The translations under genes were made by a program, and so were the position numbers. 64,000 bases of DNA from NCBI GenBank assembly GCA_965660165.1, contig CBFHYU010000011.1, positions 1 to 64,000 of the forward strand, read 5' to 3'. The notes beneath the pieces are model-generated. The model was not told where the DNA came from. It saw only the letters and a list, made by a program, of their open reading frames with translations, and made no database searches. Shown one piece after another: positions 43,589-52,101 of the stretch (position 1 is its first letter; each line of letters starts with the position of its first letter). The DNA is from WTJO01 sp965660165. Lineage in GTDB: Bacteria > Pseudomonadota > Alphaproteobacteria > Puniceispirillales > Puniceispirillaceae.

Positions 43589-44313
43589 CAGATACTCAGT
43601 CATACCATGAAATAACCGACACCATTGAAGTGATGATGGATATTCATCAAATTGCTCGCATCATAGAGGCACGTATTTTTGCGTCTCCTGAACCTGTGAG
43701 CGCAAAAGAGCTGATGGTGTATCTTAAAGATGACAGTCAGCTTGAAACGGTTATAAACATGATTTCTGAGCGATATAATTCAGAGTCAGGCATTGAGCTA
43801 TCTATCATGGAAGGTGGGTTTTATGCCTTTCGAACAGCAGCAGATATTGCGCCCCGTCTCAATATTGAACGTCAGGTAAAACGCCCCTTATCACGCGCCG
43901 CAATGGAAGTGCTGGCGATTATCGCCTATCACCAACCCATTACACGGTCAGAAATTGAAGAGGTTAGAGGTATCAGCCTGTCACGTGGCACGGTCGATAT
44001 TTTGCTAGAATTGGGATGGATTAAACCAAAAGGACGACGCAGAACGCCTGGAAGACCGCTTACGTGGGGAACAAGTTCCGCGTTTCTAGATCATTTTGGG
44101 CTATCATCCTTATCAGAATTGCCAGGTATTGAAGAGCTAAAATCTGCTGGTCTGCTCAGGAAAGGGCAAATTCTGGCAGGGGTTAGTGAGATGATTAACC
44201 CGCTTGAGCCAGAAGATACAGTTGATGATATCCCAGATGATGATTTGCTAGCTGAAGATTTTTTAGATGAAGAAGCAGGGTTATCAAAAGATGAATGGCC
44301 AGAAGATGAATGA
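43585..44313 (+). CDS. scpB: Segregation and condensation protein B
   Basis: A 242-aa protein of two winged-helix domains: IIEARIFASPEPVSAKELMVYL in the first and PLSRAAMEVLAIIAYHQPITRSEIEEVRG in the second, followed by the GRRRTPGRPLTWGTS segment. The C-terminal 40 residues are strongly acidic. The last codons lie in a short tandem duplication (44303-44333) that also provides the stop codon and the start of the next gene. Partner of ScpA and Smc. Confidence 0.93.
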   Translation: MTDTQSYHEITDTIEVMMDIHQIARIIEARIFASPEPVSAKELMVYLKDDSQLETVINMISERYNSESGIELSIMEGGFYAFRTAADIAPRLNIERQVKRPLSRAAMEVLAIIAYHQPITRSEIEEVRGISLSRGTVDILLELGWIKPKGRRRTPGRPLTWGTSSAFLDHFGLSSLSELPGIEELKSAGLLRKGQILAGVSEMINPLEPEDTVDDIPDDDLLAEDFLDEEAGLSKDEWPEDE

Positions 44314-44333
44314 GGCAAAAGATGAATGAGGCA
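44288..44333 (+). repeat. Short tandem duplication at the scpB/fbpC junction
   Basis: The 15-mer AAGATGAATGAGGCA occurs at 44303-44317 and 44319-44333 (period 16), and its first ten bases also occur at 44288-44297. The copies contain the scpB stop and alternative ATGs of the ATPase gene. Confidence 0.85.
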
Positions 44334-45434
44334 GGGATGACAAATAACACCCCGTCAATGGCGCATAGTCAGCCGCTCATTAGCTTTGATAACATTTATC
44401 ATCAATATGGTCGTGTAAAATCAGTTGAAGATATTTCCTTTCAGATTCAGAATGGCGAAATTGTAAGCCTGCTTGGGCCTAGCGGGTGCGGGAAAACCAC
44501 CATGTTACGTCTTGCTGCGGGGTTTGAAACACCATCATCAGGGATAATCAAAAAACATGATGTCCAGATTTCAACCCCTGATACGATTACGCTTCCAGAG
44601 CATCGTAATATGGGGATTGTGTTCCAGTCCTATGCTTTATTTCCGCATATGACGGTTGAAAAAAATGTCTCTTTTGGGATTAAGCCAGCGAATTATAAAG
44701 ACACTGCCCTAAAGGAGCGGGTAGCAGATATTCTAAACGAGCTAGATGTGCTTGAATATGCACATTATTATCCGCATGAGCTATCAGGTGGCCAGCAACA
44801 ACGCGTTGCTGTTGCACGTGCGATTGCGCCGTCACCTGATTTGATTCTGTTTGATGAGCCTTATTCAGGGCTAGATAGCCGTTTGCGTGAGCGTGTGCGT
44901 GACAGAATGCTTCATATGCTGAAATCTGAGAAAATTGCCGCGCTTATCGTAACCCATGATGCAGAAGAAGCTATGTTTATGTCTGATAAAATTGTGGTGC
45001 TAAATGAGGGAAAGATAATGCAGCAAGGACGGCCTATTGACCTATATTGCCGACCTGAAAATGCGTTTGTTGCTGAATTTTTTGGCGAAGTAAACCAAAT
45101 ACCTGCAGTGGGGATTGGGGCAGGCAAAGTCAAAAGTATTTTTGGAACACTTGATGCGCCCCATATATCTGGCGATGAGCAAGCAGTTATGATTTTGCGA
45201 TATGAAGGCATAAATGTGCATACCCAATCTAAAACCGCTGTTAAAGGCGAGGTGATGAGCTCGCATTTGCTAGGCAGATATACGCTGGTGCATGTTGAGA
45301 TAAGAAAACCTGAAGAAAATATCGATTTACACCTTCATGCCAGATTGCCTGGCTTGAATTTTTTACATACTGGACAGGAAGTATTTATCGAAATTGATCC
45401 GTCACAGACGTTTATCTATCCTGCCAGCAGGTAA
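44310..45434 (+). CDS. fbpC: ABC transporter ATP-binding protein, ferric-iron (FbpC) type
   Basis: A 374-aa ATPase of the CUT1/Fbp/Pot class. Walker A is GPSGCGKTT, the signature LSGGQQQR, Walker B LILFDEP with the D-loop SGLD, and the switch VTHDAEEAMFMSDKI. A C-terminal TOBE-like regulatory region follows (FFGEVNQIPAV onward), which fits FbpC better than PotA. In-frame ATGs lie at 44310, 44322 and 44337. No permease or binding protein is adjacent. The Fbp permease (6890) and binding protein (332) elsewhere in the window lack an ATPase, so this is their likely motor, by inference. It sits between scpB and tatA, where this gene is not expected. Confidence 0.85.
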   Translation: MRQKMNEAGMTNNTPSMAHSQPLISFDNIYHQYGRVKSVEDISFQIQNGEIVSLLGPSGCGKTTMLRLAAGFETPSSGIIKKHDVQISTPDTITLPEHRNMGIVFQSYALFPHMTVEKNVSFGIKPANYKDTALKERVADILNELDVLEYAHYYPHELSGGQQQRVAVARAIAPSPDLILFDEPYSGLDSRLRERVRDRMLHMLKSEKIAALIVTHDAEEAMFMSDKIVVLNEGKIMQQGRPIDLYCRPENAFVAEFFGEVNQIPAVGIGAGKVKSIFGTLDAPHISGDEQAVMILRYEGINVHTQSKTAVKGEVMSSHLLGRYTLVHVEIRKPEENIDLHLHARLPGLNFLHTGQEVFIEIDPSQTFIYPASR

Positions 45435-45564
45435 AATATAGCGATTTGACTGAAATGACGTATTGCCGCCAGCTTTATGCAAGTTTATAGTGCATGCGTC
45501 ATATATTAAGATAAGTTATGGTAATTGTTTTAACGCTAAATATTTATTGAAAGAGGAGTTAGCA

Positions 45565-45867
45565 ATGGGTTTCACAAGCATTTGGCACTGGATAATTGTG
45601 CTTGCTGTTGTGCTGATTTTATTTGCACGTCCTGGCAAAATTTCTGGAATCATGGGTGATTTTGGCAAAGGCCTTAGAAATTTCAAAGAAGGCATGAAGC
45701 CAGGTGAAGCAGAAGATGACGCTGAAGAGCCAGAAGTTATTGAAGAAAAAGCTGCTGTGAAGCCTAAAACGCCTGCAAAGAAAGCCGCAAAAACAGCATC
45801 AAAGAAAACCGCTAAAAAGGCAGCTAAGAAAAAAGCAGCTAAGAAAAAAGCGGCTAAATCTAAGTAG
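45565..45867 (+). CDS. tatA: Sec-independent translocase subunit TatA with a long basic tail
   Basis: A 100-aa TatA. I start at ATG 45565, preceded by AGAGGAG, and not at 45463. The N-terminal half is canonical: a single membrane helix (about 6-21) and amphipathic helix GDFGKGLRNFKEGMK. The second half is unusual. An acidic patch (49-60) is followed by a Lys/Ala-only tail of about 38 residues (63-100) with repeated AAKK and KKAAK units, like the tails of histone H1 and bacterial H1-like proteins. TatA tails are variable, but such a tail is unusual. It heads tatABC, with a 158-base gap before tatB that includes an inverted repeat. Confidence 0.93.
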   Translation: MGFTSIWHWIIVLAVVLILFARPGKISGIMGDFGKGLRNFKEGMKPGEAEDDAEEPEVIEEKAAVKPKTPAKKAAKTASKKTAKKAAKKKAAKKKAAKSK

Positions 45868-45931
45868 GGTTTCATTCATAAACACTTAGGATGCTACGTG
45901 AACCATGTTGTGTTCTGAGCTGTGATATGTT

Positions 45932-45978
45932 GCCACGCCACTATGGATATCACTTCATTTGGGGGTGCATGGCGTGGC
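45932..45978. repeat. Inverted repeat between tatA and tatB
   Basis: Nine perfect complementary bases (GCCACGCCA at 45932-45940, TGGCGTGGC at 45970-45978) flank a 29-base loop. There is no T-tract after the stem, so it is not a standard terminator. It could stabilise the tatA messenger or lower expression of tatBC relative to tatA. Confidence 0.55.
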
Positions 45979-46025
45979 TTCGCAAAATGGTGTCTTCCTA
46001 TCTTATATGATTATGAGAAAAGAAT

Positions 46026-46439
46026 ATGTTCGATTTAGGCTGGTCTGAATTTCTGATTATTGGTTTTGTGCTGATGATGGTCGTTGGCCCAAAAGACCTG
46101 CCTAAAGTTCTAAGGATGTTTACCAAGCTCACATCGCAAGCACGCTCAATGGCACGGGAATTCACATCATCGTTAGAAGAGGCTACTAAAGATTCCGATA
46201 TGGGGGATGTAAAAAAATTCGTTACTGACCTGAAAACGGGCAATCTAGAAGATATGGCCACTATCATTGATGATGATACCAAAGAAGAGCTTAATAAAAT
46301 TAAATCTTCTGCGTCTGTTGATGAGATTAGTGATGATGTAAAACAACTTCAAAAAACAGCCAAATCAGATATATCTAAACCCGCCTCACAGGCTACGTCA
46401 AAAGCCACCTCAGATGATAGTAAAAGCGAGAAACTGTAA
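46026..46439 (+). CDS. tatB: Sec-independent translocase subunit TatB
   Basis: A 137-aa TatB. The opening MFDLGWSEFLIIGFVLMMVVGPKDLPKVLR is characteristic: a short membrane helix, the conserved Glu8 and the GPKDLP hinge. An amphipathic helix and a charged, Ser/Lys/Asp-rich tail follow. It overlaps tatC by one base (TAATG). With TatC it recognises twin-arginine signal peptides. Confidence 0.93.
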   Translation: MFDLGWSEFLIIGFVLMMVVGPKDLPKVLRMFTKLTSQARSMAREFTSSLEEATKDSDMGDVKKFVTDLKTGNLEDMATIIDDDTKEELNKIKSSASVDEISDDVKQLQKTAKSDISKPASQATSKATSDDSKSEKL

Positions 46440-47239
46440 TGGCTGAAACAGAACAGCTTGATGAAGGCTCAATGAGCCTGATTGACCATCTTACTGAATT
46501 ACGAAATCGGATCGGTTTTGTGATGCTTGGCTTTGTTTTTGTGTTTCTAGCCTGTTTTATCCGCCCGTTTGGCAGTGATACACAGAATATTGCCGAAATT
46601 GTCTATCTGTTTCTACAAGCTCCTCTTGCTGAGCGGGAAGAGGTCGCCCGCATGATCTTTACAGCTCTGCATGAAGGCTTTTTCACGCAGGTTAAGGTAG
46701 CGTTTTTCGTATCTATTTCGCTAACCTTTCCATTTATGTTGCTTCAGGTATGGCGGTTTATCGCGCCTGGCCTTTATAAAAATGAGCGCAGAGCGATTTA
46801 TCCGTTTTTGCTAGCCACCCCTGTGTTGTTTTTTTTGGGGGCGGCAATGGTATATTATGTGGTCATCCCGTTAGCATGGGATTTTTTCCTGTCATTTGAA
46901 ATGCAAGGCGGAAATGGCACGCTTGCGATTGAGGTTGAGCCCCGCATTAGTGAATATCTTAGCCTTGTGATGCGCTTGATGTTTGCGTTTGGGCTGTCTT
47001 TTGAATTGCCAGTATTGTTATTATTGCTTGTTCGGGCAGGGTTAATGACTTCGTCAACACTTAGTGGCGGCAGAAAATATGCTATTTTGCTTGCCTTTAT
47101 TGCGGCTGCTATTTTGACTCCCCCTGATGTTATTTCTCAAATATTGCTGGCTGTGCCTGTGATTATTTTATATGAAATTTCCATCATAGGTGCGCGGATT
47201 ATTGAGCCAAAAGAAGATCCAGACGCCCATAAAAAATAG
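46439..47239 (+). CDS. tatC: Sec-independent translocase subunit TatC
   Basis: A 266-aa six-helix membrane protein. The N-terminal LIDHLTELRNRI contains the conserved twin-arginine-recognition Glu, followed by FYLV-like segments, WRFIAPGLYKNERR with its conserved Pro, and AILTPPDVISQILLAVPVIILYE near the end. A roughly 30-residue insertion after the first helix (GSDTQNIAEIVYLFLQAPL) is common in Alphaproteobacteria. It completes tatABC. Confidence 0.95.
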   Translation: MAETEQLDEGSMSLIDHLTELRNRIGFVMLGFVFVFLACFIRPFGSDTQNIAEIVYLFLQAPLAEREEVARMIFTALHEGFFTQVKVAFFVSISLTFPFMLLQVWRFIAPGLYKNERRAIYPFLLATPVLFFLGAAMVYYVVIPLAWDFFLSFEMQGGNGTLAIEVEPRISEYLSLVMRLMFAFGLSFELPVLLLLLVRAGLMTSSTLSGGRKYAILLAFIAAAILTPPDVISQILLAVPVIILYEISIIGARIIEPKEDPDAHKK

Positions 47240-47286
47240 GCAAAGCATGAGATGTTTTGCCATACCTCTAGCAAAGGCCTGCTGTT

Positions 47287-48564
47287 ATGCATGATATAAA
47301 ATTCATTCGTGAACATCCTGAAATATTTGATCTTGCGCTCGGGCGCAGAGGCATTGAGCCACTTGCACATGAAATTGTGGCGCTTGATAAAACAAGACGT
47401 GACATTCAATCAAAGCTTCAAGAAAAACAGTCCCGCCGTAATGATGCTAGCCGTCAAATAGGCCAGATTAAATCGCAAGGTGGTGATGCAGATGCACTGA
47501 TGAAAGAGGTAGCTACCCTTAAAGTAGATATTCCAAAGCTTGAAGAACAGGATGCAGAATTAGACGCGAAATTGCAGGAATATCTTATTTCATTGCCAAA
47601 TATTCTAGATGACGCTGTACCTGATGGCGCGGATGAAGATGAGAATGAATTATTGCGTGAAGTGGGCAGTAAACCAAGCTTTTCCTTCACCCCAAAAGAC
47701 CATGTTGATATTGGCGAAGGGTTGGGCGCAATGGATTTTCCGCTTGCGGCCAAATTATCTGGCGCAAGATTTGTTGTGCTTAAGGGGCAGCTTGCAAGGC
47801 TAGAGCGTGCGCTCGCCGCTTTCATGCTTGATGTTCATACAAAAGAACATGGCTATCTTGAAATTCTGCCGCCAGCTTTGGTGACTACTCAGACAATGAC
47901 AGGTACTGGCCAGTTGCCAAAATTTGCAGATGATCTGTTCAAGACAACAGATGATAGATGGCTTATTCCTACAGCAGAAGTACCCCTAACAAATTTTGTG
48001 GCTGACCAGATAGTGCCTATGGATGAATTGCCGATGCGGCTAACAGCCTTTACACCATGTTTTCGCGCTGAGGCAGGCTCAGCGGGCAGGGACACAAGAG
48101 GGCTAATTCGTCAGCATCAATTCTCGAAAGTTGAGCTGGTTAGCATTGTGCCTGCATCTGAATCGGCAGCTGAGCTTGAGCGCATGACAAGCTGTGCAGA
48201 AACCATATTACAACGTCTTGGACTTGCCTATCGTGTCTTGCGATTATGTTCAGGCGATACTGGATTTTCAGCGCAACAGACGCTAGATATTGAAGTCTGG
48301 TTGCCAGGTCAAGATGACGGGAAGGGGATGTATCGCGAGATATCATCCTGTTCAAACTGTGGGTCATTTCAGGCACGCCGCATGAAAGCTAGAACAAGAA
48401 GCAGTGCTGATGCGCAAACAGATTTTGTGCATACATTAAACGGCTCTGCCTTAGCGATAGGTAGATGCATGATAGCGATTATTGAAAATGGACAGCAAGA
48501 AGATGGCTCAGTGATTCTGCCAGAGGTGCTTCATAGCTATATGGGTTGTGACAGGCTGGGCTAA
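47287..48564 (+). CDS. serS: Seryl-tRNA synthetase
   Basis: A 425-aa class II synthetase. The N-terminal coiled-coil arm that binds tRNA (about 30-100), motif 2 (FRAEAGSAGRDTRGLIRQHQF) and motif 3 (HTLNGSALAIGRCMIAIIEN) are present. Length is normal. It lies between tatC and surE as in many Alphaproteobacteria. Confidence 0.96.
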   Translation: MHDIKFIREHPEIFDLALGRRGIEPLAHEIVALDKTRRDIQSKLQEKQSRRNDASRQIGQIKSQGGDADALMKEVATLKVDIPKLEEQDAELDAKLQEYLISLPNILDDAVPDGADEDENELLREVGSKPSFSFTPKDHVDIGEGLGAMDFPLAAKLSGARFVVLKGQLARLERALAAFMLDVHTKEHGYLEILPPALVTTQTMTGTGQLPKFADDLFKTTDDRWLIPTAEVPLTNFVADQIVPMDELPMRLTAFTPCFRAEAGSAGRDTRGLIRQHQFSKVELVSIVPASESAAELERMTSCAETILQRLGLAYRVLRLCSGDTGFSAQQTLDIEVWLPGQDDGKGMYREISSCSNCGSFQARRMKARTRSSADAQTDFVHTLNGSALAIGRCMIAIIENGQQEDGSVILPEVLHSYMGCDRLG

Positions 48565-48588
48565 CCAGCTGGTTTCGCAAAGTGATTG

Positions 48589-49329
48589 ATGCATATTCTA
48601 CTTACAAATGATGATGGTATTTCTGCATATGGGCTAACTGTTCTTGAAACGTTGGCAGGTCAATTTGCGTCAAAAATCACAGTGGTGGCGCCTGCCGCCA
48701 ATCAATCTGGTACAGGGCGTTCAATCAGCCTTCATAAAGATATTGCCTTTCACCAAATTGATGAAAATCGCTATCAGGTGGGCGGTACGCCTGCTGACTG
48801 TGTGATGTTGGCAATGAATATTCTGTTTAAGGAAGAAAAGCCTGATTTGGTGCTATCTGGGGTTAATCATGGCATGAATGTTGGCGATGATGTCGGCTAT
48901 TCAGGTACAGTAGGGGCGGCATTTGAAGCGGCTATAAATGGTGTGCCTGCTATCGCGCTATCACAGCAACATGCGCGTGAAGAAGCTGATTTTGAGCCAA
49001 CCATAAATTTTGCGCCAATAGCGCTGAGATATGCCTTGTCTGTGTCTATTCCCAGCCGAGCAGTATTGAATATCAATATGCCTGGCAGGAAAAATGGCGC
49101 GGTAAAAGGTATTCGCAAAGCTAGCCTTGATACCCATAAATTCTGTGATGAAATTTTTGACGGCACTCAGCCTGATACATTCCGAATTGGCCCGCTTGTT
49201 ACAACGCCTGAAATGCTAGATCAAAGTGATAGATTCTGGCTGGAACAAGGCTTTATTGCCATGACAATGCTTACGATGGATGCCAATGACAGCGCATATA
49301 CCAACAAGCTGGATAATACAGATTTTTAA
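48589..49329 (+). CDS. surE: 5'/3'-nucleotidase SurE
   Basis: A 246-aa metal-dependent phosphatase acting on nucleoside monophosphates. The signature ILLTNDDGISAYGL (Asp-Asp metal ligands), the SGVNHGMNVGDDVGYSGTVGAA segment and GTPADCV are clear. A TTG one codon earlier than the ATG at 48589 is also in frame. It precedes pcm, as in most proteobacteria with a surE-pcm-nlpD cluster. Confidence 0.94.
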   Translation: MHILLTNDDGISAYGLTVLETLAGQFASKITVVAPAANQSGTGRSISLHKDIAFHQIDENRYQVGGTPADCVMLAMNILFKEEKPDLVLSGVNHGMNVGDDVGYSGTVGAAFEAAINGVPAIALSQQHAREEADFEPTINFAPIALRYALSVSIPSRAVLNINMPGRKNGAVKGIRKASLDTHKFCDEIFDGTQPDTFRIGPLVTTPEMLDQSDRFWLEQGFIAMTMLTMDANDSAYTNKLDNTDF

Positions 49330-49359
49330 TGTTTAGCGTTAGGGGATGATCGGCATATT

Positions 49360-49995
49360 ATGGATGATTTTCTGCTACATAAAGCAAATCTAATCATGCA
49401 GCTTCGTTCCCAATCAATTACAGATAAAGCGATTCTTTCTGCAGTTGAAAAAGTGCCTCGTGAGGCATTTGTTCCTGAAAGTTTAAGACAGCACGCATAT
49501 GAAAATGCCTCGTTGCCAATCGCTGGCAATCAGACTATCTCACAGCCTTATGTGGTTGCCAGAATGACAGAAGCACTTGCACTAAAACAGTCTGACAGGG
49601 TGCTTGAAATTGGTACAGGCAGTGGGTATCAGACTGCTATTCTGTCCTGTTTGGCACGGCGTATTTATACGGTCGAGCGAATAAGACCATTGCTGGTATC
49701 GGCAGAAAATAAGCTAAAAACACTTAAAATATCAAATGTGCTATTCCGCCATGCAGATGGCCATTTGGGATGGCCAGAAGCAGCGCCTTTTGAAAAAATA
49801 ATTGTTACCTGTCAGATTAAGAAGATTCCAGATACACTAAAATCTCAGCTAAAGGATGGCGGTATTCTGGTTGCGCCTGTGGGTGAAGCAGGCAAAGAAG
49901 TGCTAGTCACATTGACACGAAATGGTGATGAATTTACCTTAACAGAATTGATGGCTGTTCGGTTTGTACCAATGGTTGCAGGAACAGCGTCATAA
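49360..49995 (+). CDS. pcm: Protein-L-isoaspartate O-methyltransferase
   Basis: A 211-aa enzyme that repairs isoaspartyl residues in damaged proteins using SAM. It has the canonical motif I, LEIGTGSGYQTAIL, and the Pcm-specific ISQPYVVARMTEAL before it, plus VPREAFVP near residue 32. It differs from the divergent relative at 30283. The surE-pcm-nlpD order is conserved. Confidence 0.94.
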   Translation: MDDFLLHKANLIMQLRSQSITDKAILSAVEKVPREAFVPESLRQHAYENASLPIAGNQTISQPYVVARMTEALALKQSDRVLEIGTGSGYQTAILSCLARRIYTVERIRPLLVSAENKLKTLKISNVLFRHADGHLGWPEAAPFEKIIVTCQIKKIPDTLKSQLKDGGILVAPVGEAGKEVLVTLTRNGDEFTLTELMAVRFVPMVAGTAS

Positions 49996-50043
49996 CGATA
50001 CTGTAAGGGTATTGGCAGATACATCGCAAAGGAATGAGGCGCT

Positions 50044-51015
50044 ATGATATTTATGCAGCGTAACTGGCTAAGCTTGGTAATTGGCATGGTGCTTGTCACA
50101 GGGTTAGGCGCATGTTCTGTCACTGAATCGATTGAAAAAAACCTGTCATTTACCCGTGATACACCAGCTCCTTTGGAACAAGCGCCATTGCGGATTTCGA
50201 TCGAGAATCTGCCTCCGTCTGGCCAGATAACCGTGCGTGAAGGTGATGATTTATTCACAATAGCCAACAGATATCAGGTATCACCCCTGTCTATTATGAT
50301 GGATAATGTGCTTGATAATGCTGAAGTGACAGCGGGTCAAATTTTGATTGTATCGCCACGACGATTCCATGATGTTGAGATTTCAGACACGCTTTATACG
50401 ATCTCACAGCGTTATGCGGTAAGCGAAAGCCAGCTTGCAGACCTTAACGGGCTGACACAGCCCTACCAGCTAAGCGAAGGCCAAAGGCTTATCTTGCCTG
50501 ATTCAATCGATTTGTCCGTGCTGAACATAGAAGGGCTGGATAGCTCGACAACCTTGCCAACTGCAGCCAGAGCGCCAGCCACGCAGGCTAGCATTGCCGC
50601 AACACCGCGCAAATCTTTTGTTGCACCATCGCTAGGCAGCGCTGGCTTTAGCTGGCCTATTTCAGGTGAGCTAATCGTTGAATATGGACCGGCGGGCAAA
50701 GGGGTTCATAATGATGGTGTTAAAATAGCGGCAAATGAAGGCACAAACGTTCAGGTAACAGCTCCTGGCACGGTTGCTTATGTTGGCGATAATCTGAAAT
50801 CATTTGGCACGCTGGTGCTGGTAAAGCATGAAGGCGGCTATATTTCAGCCTATGCCCATCTTGGGTCTGTATCGGTTGCTGAGGGGGATGTGCTATCTTC
50901 TGGCATGATGATTGGTCAAGTTGGCCAGACAGGCAATGTCACCACCCCACAGCTTCATTTTGAGATTAGACGCGCACGCCAACCTATCAATCCTAGAATT
51001 TTGATCGCAAGCTAG
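50044..51015 (+). CDS. nlpD: NlpD/LppB-type LysM-M23 lipoprotein (amidase activator)
   Basis: A 323-aa envelope protein: a lipoprotein signal with lipobox LGAC (Cys24), two LysM domains (about 62-104 and 110-151) that bind peptidoglycan, a disordered Ala/Pro linker, and an M23 peptidase fold (about 210-318). Metal ligands of active M23 enzymes appear to be lost: the Asp of the HxxGxD motif is Lys227, and the first His of HxH is Gln303. This fits NlpD/EnvC-type proteins, which activate amidases rather than cut themselves. An alternative start at 50053 shortens the signal by three residues. It ends the dgt-to-nlpD run. Confidence 0.9.
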   Translation: MIFMQRNWLSLVIGMVLVTGLGACSVTESIEKNLSFTRDTPAPLEQAPLRISIENLPPSGQITVREGDDLFTIANRYQVSPLSIMMDNVLDNAEVTAGQILIVSPRRFHDVEISDTLYTISQRYAVSESQLADLNGLTQPYQLSEGQRLILPDSIDLSVLNIEGLDSSTTLPTAARAPATQASIAATPRKSFVAPSLGSAGFSWPISGELIVEYGPAGKGVHNDGVKIAANEGTNVQVTAPGTVAYVGDNLKSFGTLVLVKHEGGYISAYAHLGSVSVAEGDVLSSGMMIGQVGQTGNVTTPQLHFEIRRARQPINPRILIAS

Positions 51016-51020
51016 ACAGG

Positions 51021-51860
51021 CTAGATAGATATCTTAAATTCCATCGCAAGATGGACGATAAATTGATGTGCTGTGCGCCCTGAACGATTGCCACGCGCCA
51101 TTGCCCATTTTAGCGCTTCTGAACGCACATATTCCTGTTCGGCAGGGATATTATAATAGCTGACATAGCCATAAACCATTGCCAGAAAATTCTCTTGGTC
51201 AACAGAATGAAATCCAATCCAAAGACCAAATCTATCTGACAGCGAGATTTTTTCTTCGGCTGCTTCAGATGGATTGATGGCTGAGCCTCTCTCATTCTCA
51301 ATCATCTGGCGTGACATTAAATGACGTCGATTTGACGTTGCATAAAATACAATATTTTCAGGCCGTCCAGAAAGCCCGCCTTCCAATACGGCTTTAAGCG
51401 ATTTATAACTAATATCATCATGCTCAAAGGCCAGATCATCGCAATAAATCATAAAACGTCTATCTATCTGAGATAGCGTGTCCATCAATAGCGGCAGGTC
51501 AGATAAATCTTCTCTTTGAATTTCAACAAGTGCGATTGAGAAGCCCTCTTTGATAAGCTGGCCATGAACAGATTTTACCAATGATGATTTGCCTGTGCCT
51601 CTAGCGCCCCATAGCAATGCATTATTAGCTCTTAGCCCAGTTGCAAAGGCACGGCTATTCTCAATAAGCTGGTGTTTTTGTGGATCAATACCGATAAGCG
51701 TTTCTAGCGGCAAACGTTGAATATCGTTGATACCGCGCAGAATATTGTCACCTGACTGCCAAATATAGCCTTCAAAGGCCGCCATATCATCACTAGTAGC
51801 AGCTTCAGGCGAAAGCCGTTCCAATGCAGAGGCTATCCGCTCTAATTGCTGATTGTCCAA
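51021..51860 (-). CDS. DUF815 family AAA+-type ATPase
   Basis: A 279-aa P-loop ATPase of the DUF815 family. The Walker A motif is GARGTGKSS (85-93), and the Walker B-like stretch MIYCDDLAFE follows. NIVFYATSNRRHL and HLAMEFKI near the end match the family. Biological role unsettled. In Alphaproteobacteria it is commonly found between nlpD and yajC, as here. It converges with nlpD with 5 bases between the stops and diverges from yajC. Confidence 0.88.
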   Translation of the reverse strand: MDNQQLERIASALERLSPEAATSDDMAAFEGYIWQSGDNILRGINDIQRLPLETLIGIDPQKHQLIENSRAFATGLRANNALLWGARGTGKSSLVKSVHGQLIKEGFSIALVEIQREDLSDLPLLMDTLSQIDRRFMIYCDDLAFEHDDISYKSLKAVLEGGLSGRPENIVFYATSNRRHLMSRQMIENERGSAINPSEAAEEKISLSDRFGLWIGFHSVDQENFLAMVYGYVSYYNIPAEQEYVRSEALKWAMARGNRSGRTAHQFIVHLAMEFKISI

Positions 51861-51987
51861 ACTAAACTCCCTAGCTAATAACGCTGTTTTTGCTAATCCT
51901 GTGACAGCTTATGCCCCTATCTCTATCCGAATTTGCCCAAAAAGTGAATAGGATGACTTTTTTGCCTAGCCAATCACTAGTTTGCTG

Positions 51988-52016
51988 TTGCCGCCTGTTC
52001 ATCTGGCAGGTATGGT
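51988..52016 (+). promoter_or_regulatory. Possible yajC-secDF promoter
   Basis: TTGCCG at 51988-51993 and TATGGT at 52011-52016 are 17 bases apart, about 85 bases upstream of yajC in the divergent region with the DUF815 gene. Both hexamers match consensus at about four of six positions. Confidence 0.35.
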
Positions 52017-52101
52017 GCGAGCAATAACAAATAACAGCCGCCTATGACAGTATGATGCTATCGAGGGCGGTATGTTACAGACTGAATATAAGGAGATATT
52101 C

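Noticed and set aside
45516..45875. Reverse-strand 119-aa hydrophobic Ala/Phe-rich frame
   Set aside because: It is the antisense shadow of the Lys/Ala tail of tatA; the AAG/GCA-rich coding gives Phe/Leu/Ala in reverse.
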